A stretch of 18,639 nt of DNA, from contig CAZXCQ010000108.1 in the NCBI GenBank assembly GCA_964639275.1, positions 1-18,639 on the forward strand. Reading direction: 5' to 3'. Positions 16,089 through 18,639 of this stretch are shown one piece after another. The DNA is from CAZXCQ01 sp964639275. Lineage in GTDB: Bacteria; Desulfobacterota; DSM-4660; Desulfatiglandales; Desulfatiglandaceae. A program made the translations under genes and the position numbers. Position 1 is the stretch's first letter; each line of letters begins with the position of its first letter. Under the pieces are notes generated by a model. That model saw only the letters and a program-made list of their open reading frames with translations. It ran no database searches and had not been told where the DNA came from.

Positions 16089-16203
16089 TTCTCTTAAACA
16101 TGTGTTTTGGGTACCCAAAATGCCCTTTTAAGCCTTTTTGGGGCGTGTTCGTTAAACGTTTTAATCATTATATCAAATTGTTACTGTGGCTCGAACCCCA
16201 TTC
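16089..16203 (-). repeat. 115-bp intergenic direct repeat, copy A
   Basis: Aligns without gaps to 17489-17603 at about 90% identity. It contains the perfect 16-bp palindrome TTTTGGGTACCCAAAA, a near-palindrome around AAACGTTT, and on the minus strand a TATAAT (16172-16167) without a good -35. It starts 25 bases after the YHS stop codon. Confidence 0.85.
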
Positions 16204-16227
16204 TCCATTCTATTCAAACAGACGCAA

Positions 16228-16689
16228 TCAATTTTTATCTATAAATTTCAACCAGTTCATATCGGCCTTTTTGATATTGCCGGGAATGTCTCTGCTCCAT
16301 TTTTCATATGCTGACCTGCTGCAATTCAGGTAAAGCTTTCCGTTAACGATTTTCCACACTTTAGGGTCGGTTTGGGCTTTCCGTGCTTCTGTCATAGCCC
16401 AAGCACAATAACCGTCATATTGCGGAGCGTATTTTCCCGGACTTTTCACAAACAAATCTCTGTTCTCTTTGTTTAAAAAATACCAAGTCATGTCATGCCA
16501 TTGAAAGGTAAATGATTCATTACCTTGAAGCGCCTTGCCATTCTTGAAATATGCGACGGTATCGTATCCCTTTATGGCAATAGCATGCAACGGTGACTTT
16601 CCTACAGCTATGTTGCTTAATCCGGGCAATAGTAATAATACAAGTGAGAAACTCATTAGAATCATATTGATTACTTTCTGTGATTTCAA
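16228..16689 (-). CDS. Exported YHS-domain protein
   Basis: The 153 residues begin with a signal peptide or membrane anchor (hydrophobic 8-24). One YHS-type domain follows: IKGYDTVAYFKNGKALQG (39-56), FTFQWHDMTWYF, NRDLFVKSPGKYAPQYDGYCAWA (76-98) and VWKIVNGKLYLNCS (111-124), with the usual tail KKADMNWLKF. YHS domains are small metal- or redox-associated modules. This secreted type includes selenoprotein members; here the GYC site (Cys95) is an ordinary Cys codon. The start is TTG with AGGAGG 9 bases upstream. It lies 70 bases past the cassette edge at 16759, and no matching attC follows it, so I do not count it as a cassette. Confidence 0.85.
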   Translation of the reverse strand: MKSQKVINMILMSFSLVLLLLPGLSNIAVGKSPLHAIAIKGYDTVAYFKNGKALQGNESFTFQWHDMTWYFLNKENRDLFVKSPGKYAPQYDGYCAWAMTEARKAQTDPKVWKIVNGKLYLNCSRSAYEKWSRDIPGNIKKADMNWLKFIDKN

Positions 16690-16758
16690 ATTTGTATACC
16701 TCCTTGTTTATTATTACTTAAAATGTGTATTGCATGATGCTTTATTGTACCTGGCCAA

Positions 16759-16888
16759 GTCTAACGTAGCCATAAGACGTGGGCGGTTATTGACCAAATG
16801 GTTGTCAAAAAGCAAATTGCATCGAACTATATAGCGTTTTATAAAGTGGCAGACGTTCAGCCATCGCTTCTTCATGGCATGGTTAGGC
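16759..16888 (-). other. attC recombination site (integron cassette, 130 bp)
   Basis: Read on the minus strand it starts with GCCTAAC and ends with GTTAGAC, the RYYYAAC and GTTRRRY consensus boxes. Inside them are three non-pairing bases, then GCCAT(G)AAGA pairing with TCTTATGGC with one extra G on the left arm. This reproduces the attC plan: R box, unpaired spacer, L box with an extrahelical base. The extra base on the left arm orients the site with the minus-strand gene before it. The length fits the long attC class. Confidence 0.75.
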
Positions 16889-17368
16889 AATGACTCTATT
16901 TTGTTAATATTTCTTATTATGTTTTTCTACTAACCTTGTTATTTCATCACATTTAAAGCACTTTCTATTATGAATTGAGATTAATCCACCGCACTTTGAA
17001 CAGCAGTATTTCTTGTATTGTCCATCGATAAATTTGATGATTCCCCATTTATTAATAAATTCTAAATTATCCTTAATACTCAACATGTAATTTTTACGAT
17101 ATCTATCGTCCATACGATTGATTTGTTTGCAAGGATACTGGTCGCATTCAAAACAAAAGGAGGCATTGCCTTTTGAAGTATTATTAATTCCCGTACATTT
17201 TCTAAATAAATATTCACATTTCTTATTTCTTGGCCGGCAGCCGATGCATTGGCTTCGATTCAAATTATTAACATAAGAAAGATATCGACTGCAAATGGCA
17301 CAATTCATTCCGCACGGTGCGATAAGTTCTTCTGAAATTGGATTTAATTTCTTCATTTTTGTGCCTAA
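16765..17368 (-). mobile_element. Complete integron-type gene cassette carrying the DUF3795 gene
   Basis: The minus strand has GTTAGGC at 17369-17363, then the gene, then attC beginning GCCTAAC. In an integrated cassette the 5' core (TTAGGC) comes from its own attC end and must be complementary to the first attC box; here the match is perfect, 7 of 7. Cutting after each G gives a 604-bp unit. The gene starts 6 bases after the core site and has no ribosome site, as in many cassettes. No integrase or attI is visible in the window. Confidence 0.68.
16904..17356 (-). CDS. Cysteine-rich DUF3795 family protein
   Basis: The 150 residues (from ATG 17356) have about 15 cysteines. The start ELIAPCGMNCAICSRYL (10-26) is the DUF3795 signature, followed by CIGC (37-40), CFECDQYPCK (68-77) and a second zinc-ribbon-like pair CCSKC...CFKC (118-136). 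Metal or Fe-S binding is likely; function is unknown. A TTG at 17389 would extend the frame through the recombination core and has no ribosome site, so the ATG is preferred. The gene is clearly more AT-rich (many AAA, AAT and ATT codons) than the catabolic operon, which fits arrival on a cassette. Confidence 0.85.
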   Translation of the reverse strand: MKKLNPISEELIAPCGMNCAICSRYLSYVNNLNRSQCIGCRPRNKKCEYLFRKCTGINNTSKGNASFCFECDQYPCKQINRMDDRYRKNYMLSIKDNLEFINKWGIIKFIDGQYKKYCCSKCGGLISIHNRKCFKCDEITRLVEKHNKKY

Positions 17369-17369
17369 C

Positions 17370-17488
17370 GAATCTGTAGAAAAAGTCAAAAAGACAACAA
17401 GTCCTTTTCCGATATTGTGAACAGATCCAAAAAAGCTTACAAATCACTCTAAAAAGCGAATCGGTTGATCCGCGCCCTTTGTCCGTTT
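17370..17488. other. Left flank of the cassette, possible degenerate attC half
   Basis: On the minus strand GGATCTGT and ACAGATTC pair across about 45 bases just before the GTTAGGC core, as L boxes of an older attC would. The outer RYYYAAC box is missing. The flank could be an eroded attC or another target site. No gene seen. Confidence 0.3.
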
Positions 17489-17603
17489 TTCTCTTTAACG
17501 TGTGTTTTTGGTACCTAAAATGCCCTTTTAAGCCTTTTTGGGGTGTGTTTATTAAACGTTTTATTCATTATATCAGATTGTTACTGTGGCCCGGCCCCCA
17601 TTC
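17489..17603 (-). repeat. 115-bp intergenic direct repeat, copy B
   Basis: Second copy of the 16089-16203 element, same orientation, offset exactly 1400 bp. The TATAAT (minus strand, 17572-17567) is retained while the GGTACC palindrome is partly lost. Its right end is followed by a partial tandem duplication: GTGGCCCGGCCCC at 17586 and GTGGCCCGACCCC at 17605, period 19. It begins about 70 bases after the AhpD-like stop codon. Confidence 0.85.
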
Positions 17604-17671
17604 CGTGGCCCGACCCCAATTTTCTCATATTGCGTTCGATGAATATTGATGGTTTTTTTGTAAATTATTCT

Positions 17672-18238
17672 TTAAGTTCTATTTGACATCATCTCCTGAA
17701 GATTCTCCACCGGCGCCCCGGTAGCATCAGCCATGCGATCCAGGTAGTTAAAAAAGGCTATGACATGAATGCCTTCTAAAATCACCTCATCGGAAAGGCC
17801 ACTACGGCGCAAGACCTTGATGTCCTCGGGGATTATTTTATAAGATTCTTTGGTTATTTTGGCGGCCAACCGCAAAAGAGCCTTGGCCTTTTCATCAATT
17901 AGATTGGATTGCTCCGGATTGTCAAGAATGCTTTGCATCTGCTTCCGGCTTAGCTGTCCGTGGGCCATGACCATGGCACCGTGAGCGTCTTCTCAATAAG
18001 CGCAGGTGTTTAATTTTGAGACATAAGCCGCCAGAAGCTCCTTGGTAAACCGTTTGAGCCCATGGTCTTCGATCATCAGTTGTTTTACGTATTGTAGGAT
18101 GCCCTGCAAAAGGTCGACACGCAGGTTCATTGCGGTGAAGACCTGGGGCACCATACCACCGAACATCTCTTTCATCTCTTGGTTGATCTGAGCCACCCGG
18201 GAATCATCTTCGGGAGTCAGTGTCTTGATATGAATCAT
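17672..18238 (-). CDS. AhpD-like peroxidase-related protein with in-frame TGA (candidate selenoprotein, CxxU)
   Basis: Two open stretches, 18238-17996 and 17974-17672, are in one frame, interrupted by a single TGA at 17993-17995. Joined they give 188 residues with the motif C79-A-Y-U82-E-D-A-H86. This is exactly the AhpD/CMD-type CxxC-xxx-H redox site with Sec for the second Cys. The C-terminal part (DIKVLRRSGLSDEVILEGIHVIAFFNYLDRMADATG) is typical of peroxidase-related AhpD proteins. A hairpin with GGTC loop follows the TGA. AAGGA lies 8 bases before the ATG. AhpD-like selenoproteins of this kind are known from genomes and metagenomes. Likely role: thiol-dependent peroxide reduction in the cytoplasm. 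It lies 60 bases after the DUF1638 gene, same strand. A conventional gene caller would split it in two. Confidence 0.85.
17960..17979 (-). promoter_or_regulatory. Candidate bacterial SECIS element of the AhpD-like gene
   Basis: On the minus strand GCCAT-GGTC-ATGGC gives a 5-bp stem, extendable by GTG/CAC around a small bulge. The loop starts with GGU, as in the E. coli fdhF SECIS, and begins 20 bases after the TGA at 17993. The same spacing is seen in the M6-like gene. Confidence 0.65.
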
Positions 18239-18298
18239 TCTATTATTCCTTTATTTTTTTATGAAAATTTAGCAATTGCTGCATTATTGATTTTCCTC

Positions 18299-18639
18299 TT
18301 ATTCTGGGCCTTTGTAGACCGAACATTGTTCGAGAAACTTGCCAATCACACCTTTAAAGTATTCCAAACTCAATGGCTCGATTTCTATCGGAACCTGAAT
18401 CAGATCGAAAAACTCCAGAACTTCTTCATCCGTTAGAGGGTTAATGCCGGAATCAAGAATCAGTATGCGTTCGTATCGTCCCAAATTAATTCTTGCATCC
18501 ACCTCATTCCAGCCCTGAGCTTCCATCATGGTCGGCCAGGCTCTCACCCAGGCAGGTGTCATGATCATCGAACCTCTATTTTCTATCTCCATTTTTTTCT
18601 TCCCGCAGTATGCTTCTACGCAATTCTGGACCGGTGGTA
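18299..18639 (-). CDS. DUF1638 family protein, C-terminal part (runs off the window)
   Basis: The frame is open to the right edge of the window (15 codons upstream of the ATG at 18592, including NCVEAYCGKKK), so the start lies outside. The visible 112 residues include MIMTPAWVRAWPTMMEAQGW, ARINLGRYERILILDSGIN, PLTDEEVLEFFDLIQVPIEIEP and a final LEYFKGVIGKFLEQ, which is the C-terminal pattern of DUF1638 proteins (TPxW, then LDTG-like, then a helix). Members are often near corrinoid-dependent methyltransferase genes in anaerobes; none is visible here. It precedes the AhpD-like gene by 60 bases and may be co-transcribed with it. Confidence 0.75.
   Translation of the reverse strand, partial: PPVQNCVEAYCGKKKMEIENRGSMIMTPAWVRAWPTMMEAQGWNEVDARINLGRYERILILDSGINPLTDEEVLEFFDLIQVPIEIEPLSLEYFKGVIGKFLEQCSVYKGPE

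Noticed and set aside
16120..16150. Rho-independent terminator inside the 115-bp repeat
   Set aside because: Only a GCCC/GGGC 4-bp pair could be drawn, and copy B breaks one pair; the T-rich run is in the loop, not after a stem.
17357..17389. TTG start extending the DUF3795 protein
   Set aside because: The extension would translate the attC core and has no ribosome site; homologs normally begin shortly before the APCGMNC motif.

Overview
The window (about 18.6 kb) looks like chromosome from an anaerobic Desulfobacterota-type bacterium (sulfate reducer or syntroph). This is inferred from the gene content: a TRAP importer joined to CoA-linked acid catabolism, thiolase-fold proteins paired with DUF35 proteins, a DUF1638 protein, and two genes that appear to decode in-frame TGA as selenocysteine. 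No rRNA, tRNA or CRISPR array was seen.

Positions 1-640 hold a plus-strand carboxymuconolactone decarboxylase-family gene with its own promoter-like region. Positions 766-11622 are one long minus-strand catabolic block, transcribed dctP-dctQ-dctM, two thiolase-fold proteins, two DUF35 proteins, acyl-CoA ligase, crotonase, acyl-CoA dehydrogenase. A good sigma70-like promoter lies before dctP. The logic is carboxylate uptake, CoA activation, alpha-beta dehydrogenation, hydration and C-C cleavage. No 3-hydroxyacyl-CoA dehydrogenase is present, and both thiolase-fold proteins lack the nucleophilic Cys and the GHP His. This favours retro-aldol cleavage, as in the steroid side-chain Ltp2/DUF35 systems, over thiolysis.

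Positions 11895-14266 are an accessory patch: a frameshifted NKWYS-type capsular-synthesis remnant, a left-handed beta-helix protein, a ZIP metal transporter and a fragment of an L-2-amino-thiazoline-4-carboxylate hydrolase-like gene.

Positions 14311-18639 are mosaic and more AT-rich. An M6-peptidase-like lipoprotein gene (14415-15902) and an AhpD-like peroxidase-related gene (17672-18238) are each split by one in-frame TGA. Each TGA is followed, with its hairpin loop starting exactly 20 nt later, by a stem-loop with G first in the loop. This is the expected layout of a bacterial SECIS. The AhpD-like case (CxxU-xxx-H) is a known type of selenoprotein; a Sec-containing M6-like protein is, to my knowledge, not a standard one. 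Between them lie a YHS-domain protein and a DUF3795 protein. The DUF3795 gene sits in what reads as a complete integron gene cassette with a 130-bp attC. Two 115-bp direct repeats about 90% identical, exactly 1400 bp apart, bracket the YHS gene and the cassette. A partial DUF1638 gene runs off the right end.
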